This document shows, in pieces, positions 16,457-25,307 of a stretch of 33,981 bases of DNA. Position 1 is the first letter of the stretch. Every line of letters begins with the position of its first letter. The position numbers were made by a program, and so were the translations under genes. Source of the DNA: Planctomycetota bacterium (GTDB taxonomy: Bacteria > Planctomycetota > Planctomycetia > Pirellulales > Pirellulaceae). The notes under the pieces were generated by a model. That model made no database searches. It saw only the letters and a program-made list of their open reading frames with translations, and was not told the origin of the DNA. The stretch spans positions 1 to 33,981 of the forward strand of contig JAQBZB010000073.1 of the NCBI GenBank assembly GCA_027622275.1. Reading direction: 5' to 3'.

Positions 16457-18259
16457 CTACGTGATGGATGCCAGCTCTTGGCCCGTTACCACTTGATCAC
16501 CCACGGCGACTTCAACTTCCGCAATCGTTCCGCCGACAGGTGCGCTGATGTGGACTTCCATCTTCATGGCTTCGATGACCAACACCGCATCGCCTGCGGC
16601 AACGGAATCACCAGCGTTGGCCAGGACCCGCAACACTACGCCCGGCATCTCGGCGGTCACCAATGTCTTCTTGCCGCTCGGCGCGACCGCCTTCGAGGCG
16701 GAGGCCGCTTCGCTGTCCGCTCGAATTCCGACGTTGTAAACCTTGCCGTTGACAACCGCGTGATCGCCGTCGAACGCCATGCGGTAGTCCTTGCCGTTGA
16801 CGGAAACCACATAGCGGCCAGCGTCCCCTGCCGTGGCCGGCGGTGCGGGCTGTTCCTGCTCGGCCTTGCGGACGCCGACCGTCGCCTCGCCCTTCAGAAA
16901 CGCCAGTCCCTTGTCCTTGCAAGCGGCGACGATGAAGATGTTTTCATCGGTTACCGGCAGCCCGTTTTCCTGGAGCGATTTCTTCGCGGGCTCGATGCCC
17001 TTGTTCGGATCTTCGTCGTTCATCTCCAACGGTGGCCGCGTCGTCGGCTCCAGGCCAAGTTGTTCGGACGCGATCTTGACGACCTCGTCATCGGGCTTCA
17101 CCGGTGTCTTGCCGAAGTAGCCAAGGACCATCTTGCCGTAGGGTTCGGCGATCTTCTTCCAGGGCCCGAACATGACATTGTTCAACGCCTGCTGCACGTA
17201 GAACTGCGACACGGGCGTCACGGAGGTGCCGTATCCCCCGCGGCGGACGACGTCGCCCATCGCTTTGATCAGATCCGGGTATTTGTCCATGATGCCGTTG
17301 TCACGCATCATCTGCGTGTTCGCGGTCAGCGCGCCGCCCGGCATCGGGCTCCAGGGAATCAACGGCTCGACGGTCGTGGCTTCGGGCGGCAAGAAGTAAT
17401 CCTTCATGCAATCCTTGAAGACTTCTTCGGCTTCGCGAACTTTCTCGATATCCACATCGAGCGTGTACTGCGAACCGCGTAGCGCGTGCCACATGACAAG
17501 CACGTCCGGTTGGCACGTGCCGCCCGAACAAGGAGCGAGCGAGAGGTCGATCGCGTCGGCTCCCGCATCCAAAGCGGCTTTATAGGCCAAGACGGACGTT
17601 CCCGCGGTTTCATGCGTGTGGAAATGGATGAAGGCGTCGCTCGGCAGCATCTTGCGCGCCCGCTTGATCGTCTCGTAAACCGTCGACGGGACCGAAGTTC
17701 CCGATGCGTCCTTGAAGCAAACCGCGTCGAAAGGAATTTCTGCGTCCAGGATCTTCCGGAGCGTGGCTTCGTAGAAGTCAGGATTGTGTGCGCCTTCGCA
17801 ACCGGGCGGCAACTCCATCAGCGTGACGCACACCTGATGCTTCAGTCCCGCATCAACGATGCATTGTCCGCTGTAGATCAAGTTGTCGACGTCGTTTAAC
17901 GCATCGAAGTTGCGGATGGTCGTCATGCCATGCTTCTTGAACAACCGGGCGTGCAGTTTGACGATGTCACTCGACTGCGACTCCAGCCCGACAACATTCA
18001 CACCGCGGGCCAGCGTTTGCAGATTCGCGTCGGGACCAGCCGTCGCGCGAAAGGCATCCATCATGTCGAACGCGTCTTCGTTGCAATAGAAGTACAACGA
18101 CTGGAACCGCGCCCCGCCACCAGCTTCGAAGTATTGAATGCCCGCGTCGCGAGCCGCTTCCAACGCGGGAAGGAAATCCTTCGTAAAGACACGCGCCCCG
18201 TAGACGGATTGGAAACCGTCCCGGAACGCCGTACACATGAATTTGACGGGTTTGGCCAT
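16457..18259 (-). CDS. oadA: Oxaloacetate decarboxylase alpha subunit (carboxyltransferase with biotin domain)
   Basis: The start is ATG 18259 (MAKPVKFMCTAFRDGFQSVY), with AGAGG 5 bases upstream; the product is about 600 residues. The N-terminal TIM barrel is of the HMGL / carboxyltransferase type, with the early FRDGFQS motif and the metal-binding FHTHETAG. A PYC_OADA-like conserved domain follows (WSPMPGGALTANTQ), then a linker. The C-terminal biotinyl domain carries EAMKMEV, whose Lys is biotinylated. The enzyme takes CO2 from oxaloacetate onto biotin and hands it to the membrane beta subunit. Sequence alone does not fully exclude a pyruvate carboxylase B subunit, but the adjacent oadB and oadG decide the call. 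It starts 8 bp after the oadB stop. Confidence 0.92.
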   Translation of the reverse strand: MAKPVKFMCTAFRDGFQSVYGARVFTKDFLPALEAARDAGIQYFEAGGGARFQSLYFYCNEDAFDMMDAFRATAGPDANLQTLARGVNVVGLESQSSDIVKLHARLFKKHGMTTIRNFDALNDVDNLIYSGQCIVDAGLKHQVCVTLMELPPGCEGAHNPDFYEATLRKILDAEIPFDAVCFKDASGTSVPSTVYETIKRARKMLPSDAFIHFHTHETAGTSVLAYKAALDAGADAIDLSLAPCSGGTCQPDVLVMWHALRGSQYTLDVDIEKVREAEEVFKDCMKDYFLPPEATTVEPLIPWSPMPGGALTANTQMMRDNGIMDKYPDLIKAMGDVVRRGGYGTSVTPVSQFYVQQALNNVMFGPWKKIAEPYGKMVLGYFGKTPVKPDDEVVKIASEQLGLEPTTRPPLEMNDEDPNKGIEPAKKSLQENGLPVTDENIFIVAACKDKGLAFLKGEATVGVRKAEQEQPAPPATAGDAGRYVVSVNGKDYRMAFDGDHAVVNGKVYNVGIRADSEAASASKAVAPSGKKTLVTAEMPGVVLRVLANAGDSVAAGDAVLVIEAMKMEVHISAPVGGTIAEVEVAVGDQVVTGQELASIT

Positions 18260-18267
18260 CTCGCCTC

Positions 18268-19473
18268 TCACTCGACCAACACAGACCACAACACTCCCGC
18301 AGCGACGGCGGAACCGATCACTCCGGCAACGTTGGGTGCCATGGCATGCATCAGGAGAAAATTGTGGGGGTCTTCTTGTTGTCCAACCATTTGAACGACG
18401 CGCGCCGAATCAGGTACCGCGGACACGCCGGCAGCGCCAATCAGCGGGTTGATCTTGTCGGTCAGGAACAGGTTCATCAGCTTGGCGAACAAGACACCCG
18501 CCGCCGTGGCAACCGCGAACGAGGCGGCACCAAGACCGAAGATCAGCAGCGAGCTGGGCGTTAGAAAGGTCTGCGCCTTGGTACTTGCTCCGACTGCAAA
18601 TCCGAGCAGCATCGTCACAATGTCGATCAACGAATTCCTGGCCGTGTTGGCAAGTCGCTCGGTGACTCCGCTTTCCTTGAGCAAGTTGCCAAAGAACAAC
18701 ATGCCCAACAGCACCATCGCTCCCGGTGCGATCATGGCACAGATCAGAAACGCCACGATCGGGAACAAGATTCGTTCTCGCTTGCTGACATGACGCGGCG
18801 GCTTCATGCGAATCAGCCGCTCTTCGCGAGTTGTCAGCAGCCTCATGATCGGCGGCTGAATCACCGGGACCAAGGCCATATACGAGTAAGCCGCGATCGC
18901 GATCGGGCCTAACAAATGTTCGGCCAACTTCGACGCCAGAAAGATCGCGGTCGGACCATCCGCTCCGCCGATGATTCCGATCGCACCTGCTTCCGCGGGT
19001 GTGAAGCCCATCCACAAGGCACCCAAGAATGTTGCAAAGACACCGAACTGAGCCGCCGCGCCCAGCAGCACGAGCTTCGGATTGGAGAGCATCGTCGAGA
19101 AGTCGGTCATCGCCCCGATCCCCAAGAAAATCAGGGGCGGAAAGATGCCGTAGCGGACACCAAAGTAGATATAAGCGAGCACGCTGCCCGAGTTGTACTT
19201 CACTTGTTCGCCGGCAGACGCCAGCGGTTCCGTGACGACTTCTCCGTCGGCAACGACGATGCCGCCCGCGTCGTAAACACCCAACGACATCTCGGGCAAG
19301 TAGGGGATATTACCGACGATCATGCCGAACCCGATCGGCAACAACAGCAGCGGCTCGTAGTCCTTGATGATCGCCAACGCGATAAACACGAGCCCCACGA
19401 CGATCATGATCGCGTTGCCGGGCTCCATCAAACCGAAGCCCGTCGTCTGCAAAAACTTCAGCAGGATGTCCAT
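18268..19473 (-). CDS. oadB: Sodium-pumping oxaloacetate decarboxylase beta subunit
   Basis: This gene encodes 401 residues with many membrane segments. It contains GGADGPTAIFL, the conserved segment whose Asp is essential for decarboxylation-coupled sodium transport, and later NPLIGAAGVSAVPDSARVVQ and HAMAPNVAGVIGSA, both typical of OadB/GcdB/MmdB. The beta subunit decarboxylates carboxybiotin and exports sodium ions. The early loop between the first membrane segments (VYDAGGIVVADGEVV) is longer than in the enterobacterial proteins I know. It lies between oadG and oadA in a tight operon. The closely related beta subunits of methylmalonyl-CoA or glutaconyl-CoA decarboxylase are alternatives, but the alpha subunit here favours oxaloacetate. 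Confidence 0.92.
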   Translation of the reverse strand: MDILLKFLQTTGFGLMEPGNAIMIVVGLVFIALAIIKDYEPLLLLPIGFGMIVGNIPYLPEMSLGVYDAGGIVVADGEVVTEPLASAGEQVKYNSGSVLAYIYFGVRYGIFPPLIFLGIGAMTDFSTMLSNPKLVLLGAAAQFGVFATFLGALWMGFTPAEAGAIGIIGGADGPTAIFLASKLAEHLLGPIAIAAYSYMALVPVIQPPIMRLLTTREERLIRMKPPRHVSKRERILFPIVAFLICAMIAPGAMVLLGMLFFGNLLKESGVTERLANTARNSLIDIVTMLLGFAVGASTKAQTFLTPSSLLIFGLGAASFAVATAAGVLFAKLMNLFLTDKINPLIGAAGVSAVPDSARVVQMVGQQEDPHNFLLMHAMAPNVAGVIGSAVAAGVLWSVLVE

Positions 19474-19509
19474 GCAAAGTTGGTCGTTTAAGGGATGGTT
19501 CCGGCCTAC

Positions 19510-19779
19510 TTACAAGTCCTTCGACTTCGTGTACATCGCGAAGCCGATAGCCACGGCAATCGTCTCGTCGTCATTCGAAGGCTTGGTTGCCGGTGCTGCG
19601 TGATGTTCCTGTTCCGGTGGGAGGAAGCCCTCGAGGGCGGCGAGCACTTTGGGCATCGCCCCGATTGCCAGCGTGATCAGGGCCAGCGAAGTGAACACGA
19701 TTGCCAGCCCCGTTATCGCCACTCCGAAACCATCGCCGTCGAGGATGTTCTGGAATCTGAATGTTAGTTCACCAAGCAT
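19510..19779 (-). CDS. oadG: Oxaloacetate decarboxylase gamma-like subunit
   Basis: This is a small protein of 89 residues with one membrane segment (VAITGLAIVFTSLALITLAI) followed by a charged, Pro/Ala-rich tail. That is the usual OadG layout, in which the tail binds the alpha subunit and helps assembly. Its position just upstream of oadB and oadA, 36 bp before oadB, supports the call more than the sequence, since OadG proteins are poorly conserved. The gene order G-B-A differs from the G-A-B order of enterobacterial operons. The 141 bp upstream to the sulfatase stop probably hold the operon promoter, but I see no clear consensus. Confidence 0.75.
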   Translation of the reverse strand: MLGELTFRFQNILDGDGFGVAITGLAIVFTSLALITLAIGAMPKVLAALEGFLPPEQEHHAAPATKPSNDDETIAVAIGFAMYTKSKDL

Positions 19780-19920
19780 GTTTGCCGAGTCTCGCAGCGG
19801 TCCTTGCTCCGCAGACCAAGGCCGAAAACGCCAATTTGAACGTGTGCAGGAAACCCGCCTAGATTAACGGTGGTCGGACAACGTGTCGAGGGTGCCAGCA
19901 CACCAATTGAGGGAGCGTTG

Positions 19921-21414
19921 TCAGCGAGTTTTCGCTTTCGTTGCGGGCGGCTTTCGATAGCTCGGCCATTCGATCCGCTGCGACTCGTAGCGAGGCCATT
20001 CCCAAGCGGGCCAGACGGGACTCTCGGCTTGCACCTCGGCGTACACAACGCGCAGTTGTTCCGCGAGCTGTTCCAGTTTCTCAGGCTCTTGACCTGCCAG
20101 GTTCTTCGTTTCACTAAGATCTTCGCGCAAGTTGTATAGCTCGAACTCTGCCAGCTTCGCCGTCTTCAAGGCTCGCATCTCTTCTTCAAGGATGTCAGCA
20201 CTTGGCTTCAGTGGCGGGGCATCCAAGCTGGCCAAGATCTTCCAGTCACCGACCCGCATCACAACTTTCGGTGTACTCGACGCTCGAACGAGGTGCCAAT
20301 AGAGCGGCCGCGGCCGCTCAATGGCTCGCTGATTCAAGACCGGCAAAAAACTAGCCCCGTCGAGCACGCGATCCGTCGGCGGATTAATGCCGGCGATCTC
20401 GCAAAGCGTCGGTAGCAGATCAACACCGCTGACTGGTTCGTCGCTGACTTGCCCCGCCTGTGTATGGCCCGGCCAACGCACGATTCCCGGCACGCGGATA
20501 CCGCCTTCGTAGAGATGGCCCTTCTTCTCCCGAAACGGGCCGGGCGAACCGTGCGGGTGGATGCCGGTGATGGCTGGTCCATTGTCGCTCGTAAACAGGA
20601 CGAACGTGTTTTCCCGCAATTCGAGATCGTCGATCGTCCGCAACAGCCTTCCGCATGCGTCGTCCATCTGGGTGATGTTGCCGTGGTGCGCCGAGTAGCT
20701 TGGATCGTCCGACGGATAGAGATCGGTGTACTGCTTATCGCTCGCAATCGGTTCGTGAGGCTCGTGATAGCAGACATACATGAAGAACGGTTTCGACTTG
20801 TCTCGCACGTCTTTTAACCAATGGACTGCCTCGTCAGTGACGAGCGGACCGGCGTAGCCTTCCAACGGTCCGACGGACTTGCCATTGCGGACGAAGTTGT
20901 TTGGATTGCGGTGATTCGGCAGTGCGTTGTTCTGCGTCGAGAACCAATAATTGAAACCGTGATCCCATGGTTGCGGTTGGCTCGGCAAGTTAAAGTCGCC
21001 GTTGAGATGCCACTTTCCAAAGTGCCCCGTGTCGTAGCCGGCGTTTCGCAACAGAGTCGCCACCGTGATCTCTTGCCGCCGCACGTGGACCGGTGAGAAC
21101 ATGGGAATCCAGTTATGCACGCCGACACGAGTCGGTGTCCGCCCCGTCATGAGTCCTGTGCGTGCCGGTGAACAGTTCGCGGCCGCCGCATAGCAACTCG
21201 TCAACCGCAACCCTTCTCGCGCGAGCCGGTCGATGTTGGGCGTCTTCAGTTCCGCGTCGCCGTAACAAGCCAGATCGCCATAGCCGAGATCATCACACAG
21301 CACGACCAGGATGTTCGGGCGATCGTTGCCTCGCACGGGACCAGCCGATGCGACAATTGCGGCCGGAACGATCCAGAGGCAAAACAGGAAGGCGAGAAAA
21401 CTGCGACGAAACAT
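19921..21414 (-). CDS. Secreted Cys-type sulfatase (arylsulfatase A family)
   Basis: ATG 21414 gives a signal peptide (MFRRSFLAFLFCLWIVPAAI) and a product of 497 residues; GTG 21426 is a possible longer start. NILVVLCDDLGYGDL holds the N-terminal metal-binding aspartates. CSPARTGLMTGR (from residue 81) is the CxPxR sulfatase signature, whose Cys is converted to formylglycine by a maturase not seen here. Further family marks are GKWHLNGDFNLP, HEPHEPI and SDNGPAI. The enzyme would remove sulfate esters from polysaccharides or other organic sulfates outside the cytoplasm; planctomycetes carry many such genes. The substrate cannot be predicted here. It stands alone, divergent from the PilZ-like gene. 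Confidence 0.9.
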   Translation of the reverse strand: MFRRSFLAFLFCLWIVPAAIVASAGPVRGNDRPNILVVLCDDLGYGDLACYGDAELKTPNIDRLAREGLRLTSCYAAAANCSPARTGLMTGRTPTRVGVHNWIPMFSPVHVRRQEITVATLLRNAGYDTGHFGKWHLNGDFNLPSQPQPWDHGFNYWFSTQNNALPNHRNPNNFVRNGKSVGPLEGYAGPLVTDEAVHWLKDVRDKSKPFFMYVCYHEPHEPIASDKQYTDLYPSDDPSYSAHHGNITQMDDACGRLLRTIDDLELRENTFVLFTSDNGPAITGIHPHGSPGPFREKKGHLYEGGIRVPGIVRWPGHTQAGQVSDEPVSGVDLLPTLCEIAGINPPTDRVLDGASFLPVLNQRAIERPRPLYWHLVRASSTPKVVMRVGDWKILASLDAPPLKPSADILEEEMRALKTAKLAEFELYNLREDLSETKNLAGQEPEKLEQLAEQLRVVYAEVQAESPVWPAWEWPRYESQRIEWPSYRKPPATKAKTR

Positions 21415-21617
21415 AACGCAACTCACGTAGGCTGAACCAAGGATTGGGCAGGGAAGTCGGTGCGACGTTTCTCAATGGTCACTGATGGGATCGTATCGAT
21501 CAAGCGGATAATCCCGAATTCTAGATATCCGCGGGGCGTGGCACTGACGGCGGACAGCGATGACCTATCCTTTCTTAGGTGGCGATCCCGGTTCGACGAA
21601 TTAGAGAGCGACACATC

Positions 21618-21950
21618 ATGTCCGAATGCCCTTACACCGTCCTCACCGATCTGAGGCAATTCACACGATTCGGAAGAGAGTTTGGTGCCGAGGAGGTCGT
21701 GATTTGGACGAGCCCAGGAGAAGAGAAACTCGCTTACGTTCACGACGAATCTTTAGGTGGTCTCGGCCTGTATCTCGATGAAGTGCAAGGGCTGGAAAAC
21801 GGTTCCGAAGTTGACATGGTCTATACGGGCCAGCTGTTACGAGGGTGTGTCCGGCACATCGAGCCACACGCCGAGGGCGGTTATGTTGTTGGATTCGAAT
21901 GTCACGAGATAAGCGGCAGTGCAGCTAAACGTGACGATCCAGGCACCTGA
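21618..21950 (+). CDS. Small PilZ-like domain protein
   Basis: This gene encodes 110 residues starting at ATG 21618 (MSECPYTVLTDLRQFTRF), preceded by GAGAG. The core YVHDESLGGLGLYLDE, then RGCVRHIEP and GGYVVGFEC, follows the PilZ beta-barrel pattern (DxSxxG, then an R-V-x-x-I strand, then G-x-x-F). The usual RxxxR cyclic-di-GMP motif before the barrel is not clear; FTRFGREF is the nearest candidate. Nucleotide binding is therefore uncertain. It lies tail to tail with the kinase at the end of the Tad-type operon, with only 16 bp between the stops. Small PilZ-like proteins of this kind are frequent in planctomycetes. Confidence 0.5.
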   Translation: MSECPYTVLTDLRQFTRFGREFGAEEVVIWTSPGEEKLAYVHDESLGGLGLYLDEVQGLENGSEVDMVYTGQLLRGCVRHIEPHAEGGYVVGFECHEISGSAAKRDDPGT

Positions 21951-21966
21951 TTCGCGCGCCCCGATC

Positions 21967-24900
21967 TTATCGGTCCAAGCCCGTTCGCACGAATGACTCG
22001 GCTTCGTCGTAGTTCATCTCCACGAAATAGCTGATCCGGCCGCGATCCCGCTCCAAAGCCGCCCGCTTCTGCGCGTCGGCTTCGGCGGCGATCTTGCGGT
22101 TCAGTTCTTCAAGCATCTCGCGAACCGCGAAGTAACCGACGCGGTAGGCTTCCTTGGCGGGGTCGCCACGATCGGAGATCGCTTGCCGAAGACCTTGCAG
22201 GTCGCTCGGGGAGAGCCCGCGCTTGACGAGTTCGGCGAACGCCGTCACGCGACCAGCGAATTCGAGCGCGTGATTCGCATAGCGTTGCTCGTCGGCGTCA
22301 CCAGCACTCGGCAAGTGCCTGGCCAGTTGTTCGAGCTGCATCAGTCCGTCCTTGTAGTCGCTCTCCCAAAATGATTTCCACGCCAGCGCGTGATACGCCA
22401 CGCAGGCGTCGGGATGATGCAGGCGAGCTTCGTTGAGAGCTTGCAAGGCGGCTCGTGTGCGGTTCCCTTTCATCAGCACGAGGCCGTACGCGAGGTCGGC
22501 GTCCGGCTGGCCAGCCGCCAGTTGCTTGGCGCGGCTGAAGTCGAGCGGCAGTTGATCGTCGATCCGGCCTTGGAGACTAGCTAACACGCGAATGACGGCG
22601 GCCTTGGCTTCCGGCGATAATCGCGGAGGCGTCGCATCGGGCAGAAACAGTTTCGGAGTTTGCGGCGAGTTGGCGGCGAGTTCGCTGACTCTCCGATCGA
22701 CAAAACTGAACAGCTCGTTGGCGTCGATGCGGTGATCGTGATTGATATCCGCCTCGCCCGCCAGCGCGGCCTCCACGCCGACCGAAAACGCACCGCGGCC
22801 TCGATCGTCGAGCTTAACCGCCGGCTGCGCTCGATCCGAGCTGGCGAGCACGATCGCCGATGTCGAAACAGCACGCCGCGGAGTCTCTTTGAGCGACTCG
22901 GCAAGCTCGACAGCGGAGGCTAGCTCGATTGGCTTTTCGGCAGTAGACGCTGGCCCCGCGTCCAACAGAACGATCTTCTCGATGGCGGGACATTGTTCAA
23001 CTTGTTCGATCAGCCATCGCAAGGCCAACCCGGTCGAATCGACTCGTCGCACATCGAAACCTTGCGGCACGAGATATCCCACTCGCTGGTCATTGATAAA
23101 GCCGTGTCCAAGGTAATAAACCAACAACTGACTGCCGGCAGGGACTCGCGCCAGGAAGCGGCTGATCGCGCCTTCCAAGGCCAGCCGCGTCGAGTCCTGT
23201 TCGTGGAGCAGTTGCGCCTCCGGGACGCGATAGTGCGTACGCAGCGTGTCGCTCAAGGCCGTACTATCGGCCTCGCTGTAGCGGATCGGCGGCAGATCCG
23301 GGTTGTCGTAGGTTTCGTAGTTGATCACGATCGCCCACGTCCTGGGATCGGGTTGCGGCACGATCGCCACTTGAGCCGCCTCGCGGTTCGCGGGGTCCGG
23401 CGACTTGCGCTGCACGGTCACCCGGTCGCCGGCCCGGAGGAAGTACAGGTTCACCGGCCCGCTATCGATCAACAACGGACAGCCGGCGCCTAGCACGAAC
23501 TTGGCCGTGTCGTTGCGTTCGTCCCGAGTCACTGCAAACGAACGCTCGCCGTAATCGACACTCGTGACGACGCCCGACTCGGTAATGTCGCGAAACGCTT
23601 CGATACGATGAACCGCGACGTCATATTCGATCGTGACGCGATCCGCGGCCCGCAAGTCGAACGCCGAAAGCGGACGTGCGTCTTGGTGAGTCGCTCCGTT
23701 GAGCAAGACGGTGCAGTTGCGGGCGACTGCGAGTATCTTTTCGGCACCTTTGGATTGCGTGTTGGCTGCGTCCGCTTGCACGGCCACCTCGGCATCGTCG
23801 GCGCGGACGAGCGTGCCGGACAACGAAAGCGTCCGCAGCGCTGCAACGCGAACGGCCATCCGAGTGTCGTCTTGAGACGCTCGATGCTCGACCGTCAGGC
23901 GGTCGTCCGGCCGTAGCAACGGGAGACGGGCTGTTTTTTCGTTCAGCGTGTACTTCGTGATATCGTTCGTATGAACGGTCAGCTCCGCGCCGCCCGTCGT
24001 CTCGATTGTCAGCAACGAGGCGGACGAATCTACCGAGCGAAGCACTCCGCCGATCGTCGTCGCCAGCTCGCGAGTCGCGTAGATTTCCTTGAACTGCCCC
24101 GCTCCACCGGTCAGATAATCGATATGCACACGATCTTCTTTCAGGAAGTCCGCGAGTACGGCCCGCTCGCCGTTGACAAACAATCGATCGACATTCGGAT
24201 CGACGACGATGCCTAGCGCGCTGCCGCCGCCTGCCGGAGCGATGAAGAACTGGCTTCGCTCGGGATCGAGTTCGACGATTTGACCGTCGGCCGGTTGCAA
24301 GACAATCGCTTTCTGCTGCGGTGGCTTTGCTGGTTCACGATTCGGAAAGAAGAGCATCGCCACGCACAGGATGACGCTGCAGGACGCGGCGGCGATTGCC
24401 AGAGATCGCTTGCGCCGCGCCAAAGTTGCTTCACGTTCGGCCTTCTCTTCCGCATCCGGGTCGACCGCCGCGAGCGGCGATTCGCCGCCCTTGCTCAGAT
24501 CCGCCAGCACTTCGCTCGCCGTTCGATACCGCCTCGCGGGGTCCTTCTCGCACAGACGTTGAATGATATGAGCCAGATCCGGCGGCACGCCGTCAAGCGT
24601 CCGGGAGATTTCGGGCAAGCGGCGGTCAGGTGCCGAGTGCCACATCATCCAGGCAATCTGCTGGTCGCGGCCATACATGTTCAGGCCGGGGAACAAGGTC
24701 TCGAAGTGGTCTCCGCACATCAGCGCGAACGCCGTGAAGCCTAGCGAATACAAATCGCTGTGTGATCCAACCGCGCCGAACTGATCGGAGACGACCTCGG
24801 GTGCCATGTACTTGGTGGTTCCCTTGACGACGCTTCCGTCATCACCGACCAGACGGCGTGCGATGCCAAAGTCGCCGAGTTTCACCCGCGCGTTGCGATC

Positions 24901-25302
24901 GACAAGCAGATTGCTTGGCTTCACATCGCCATGAATGATGCCATGCTCGTGCATGAACTTGAGGCCGTGCAGCGTGTAGTTCAGAGCCAGCCGCAAATCC
25001 TTGATGTCGATTCCGCGGCCGCCGAGCAGTTGCGGCAGGCTTCCCTGGGCGAGTTCCAGGATCAACCAGCCGCGCTCGCGGACCACGTCGTAGATGGTCA
25101 TGATGTTGGGATGTTCGAGCGACGCCAGGAGCTGCGCCTCTTGCCAGTACCGGTCAAGTTGGCTTGGATCGTCCAAATACTGCTGGTGGATCTGCTTGAT
25201 CGCCACCTCGCGGCCGAGTTCGTGGTCGCGGCCGCGATACACGGTGGCGAAGTCTCCCTTCGCGATCGGTTCCGTGATTTGATATCGATCAGAAGGATTC
25301 AT
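21967..25302 (-). CDS. Ser/Thr protein kinase fused to an inactive caspase-like domain and EF-hand
   Basis: This gene encodes 1111 residues. Residues 7-265 are a PknB-type kinase: Gly-loop GDFATVYRG, VAIK Lys36, HGDVKPSN with catalytic Asp126 (HGD in place of HRD), DFG 144-146 and APE 167-169. One membrane segment (about 301-319) separates it from the outer part. Residues 335-650 form a region of repeated beta-rich units (GVVTSVDYGERSFAV type). Residues 655-850 are a caspase/peptidase C14-like domain with WAIVINYETYDNPDLP and the histidine in YYLGHGF (His733), but the catalytic Cys position reads LLDAGPAS (Gly783). An EF-hand loop, DINHDHRIDANE, follows, then a helical TPR-like tail with a stretch rich in charged residues. 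It starts 5 bp after the zinc-ribbon gene's stop in the Tad-type operon. Confidence 0.9.
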   Translation of the reverse strand: MNPSDRYQITEPIAKGDFATVYRGRDHELGREVAIKQIHQQYLDDPSQLDRYWQEAQLLASLEHPNIMTIYDVVRERGWLILELAQGSLPQLLGGRGIDIKDLRLALNYTLHGLKFMHEHGIIHGDVKPSNLLVDRNARVKLGDFGIARRLVGDDGSVVKGTTKYMAPEVVSDQFGAVGSHSDLYSLGFTAFALMCGDHFETLFPGLNMYGRDQQIAWMMWHSAPDRRLPEISRTLDGVPPDLAHIIQRLCEKDPARRYRTASEVLADLSKGGESPLAAVDPDAEEKAEREATLARRKRSLAIAAASCSVILCVAMLFFPNREPAKPPQQKAIVLQPADGQIVELDPERSQFFIAPAGGGSALGIVVDPNVDRLFVNGERAVLADFLKEDRVHIDYLTGGAGQFKEIYATRELATTIGGVLRSVDSSASLLTIETTGGAELTVHTNDITKYTLNEKTARLPLLRPDDRLTVEHRASQDDTRMAVRVAALRTLSLSGTLVRADDAEVAVQADAANTQSKGAEKILAVARNCTVLLNGATHQDARPLSAFDLRAADRVTIEYDVAVHRIEAFRDITESGVVTSVDYGERSFAVTRDERNDTAKFVLGAGCPLLIDSGPVNLYFLRAGDRVTVQRKSPDPANREAAQVAIVPQPDPRTWAIVINYETYDNPDLPPIRYSEADSTALSDTLRTHYRVPEAQLLHEQDSTRLALEGAISRFLARVPAGSQLLVYYLGHGFINDQRVGYLVPQGFDVRRVDSTGLALRWLIEQVEQCPAIEKIVLLDAGPASTAEKPIELASAVELAESLKETPRRAVSTSAIVLASSDRAQPAVKLDDRGRGAFSVGVEAALAGEADINHDHRIDANELFSFVDRRVSELAANSPQTPKLFLPDATPPRLSPEAKAAVIRVLASLQGRIDDQLPLDFSRAKQLAAGQPDADLAYGLVLMKGNRTRAALQALNEARLHHPDACVAYHALAWKSFWESDYKDGLMQLEQLARHLPSAGDADEQRYANHALEFAGRVTAFAELVKRGLSPSDLQGLRQAISDRGDPAKEAYRVGYFAVREMLEELNRKIAAEADAQKRAALERDRGRISYFVEMNYDEAESFVRTGLDR

Positions 25303-25307
25303 GAAAC

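Noticed and set aside
16478-17482. A 334-codon plus-strand frame opposite oadA
   Set aside because: It is antisense to strongly conserved OadA sequence and has no domain of its own.
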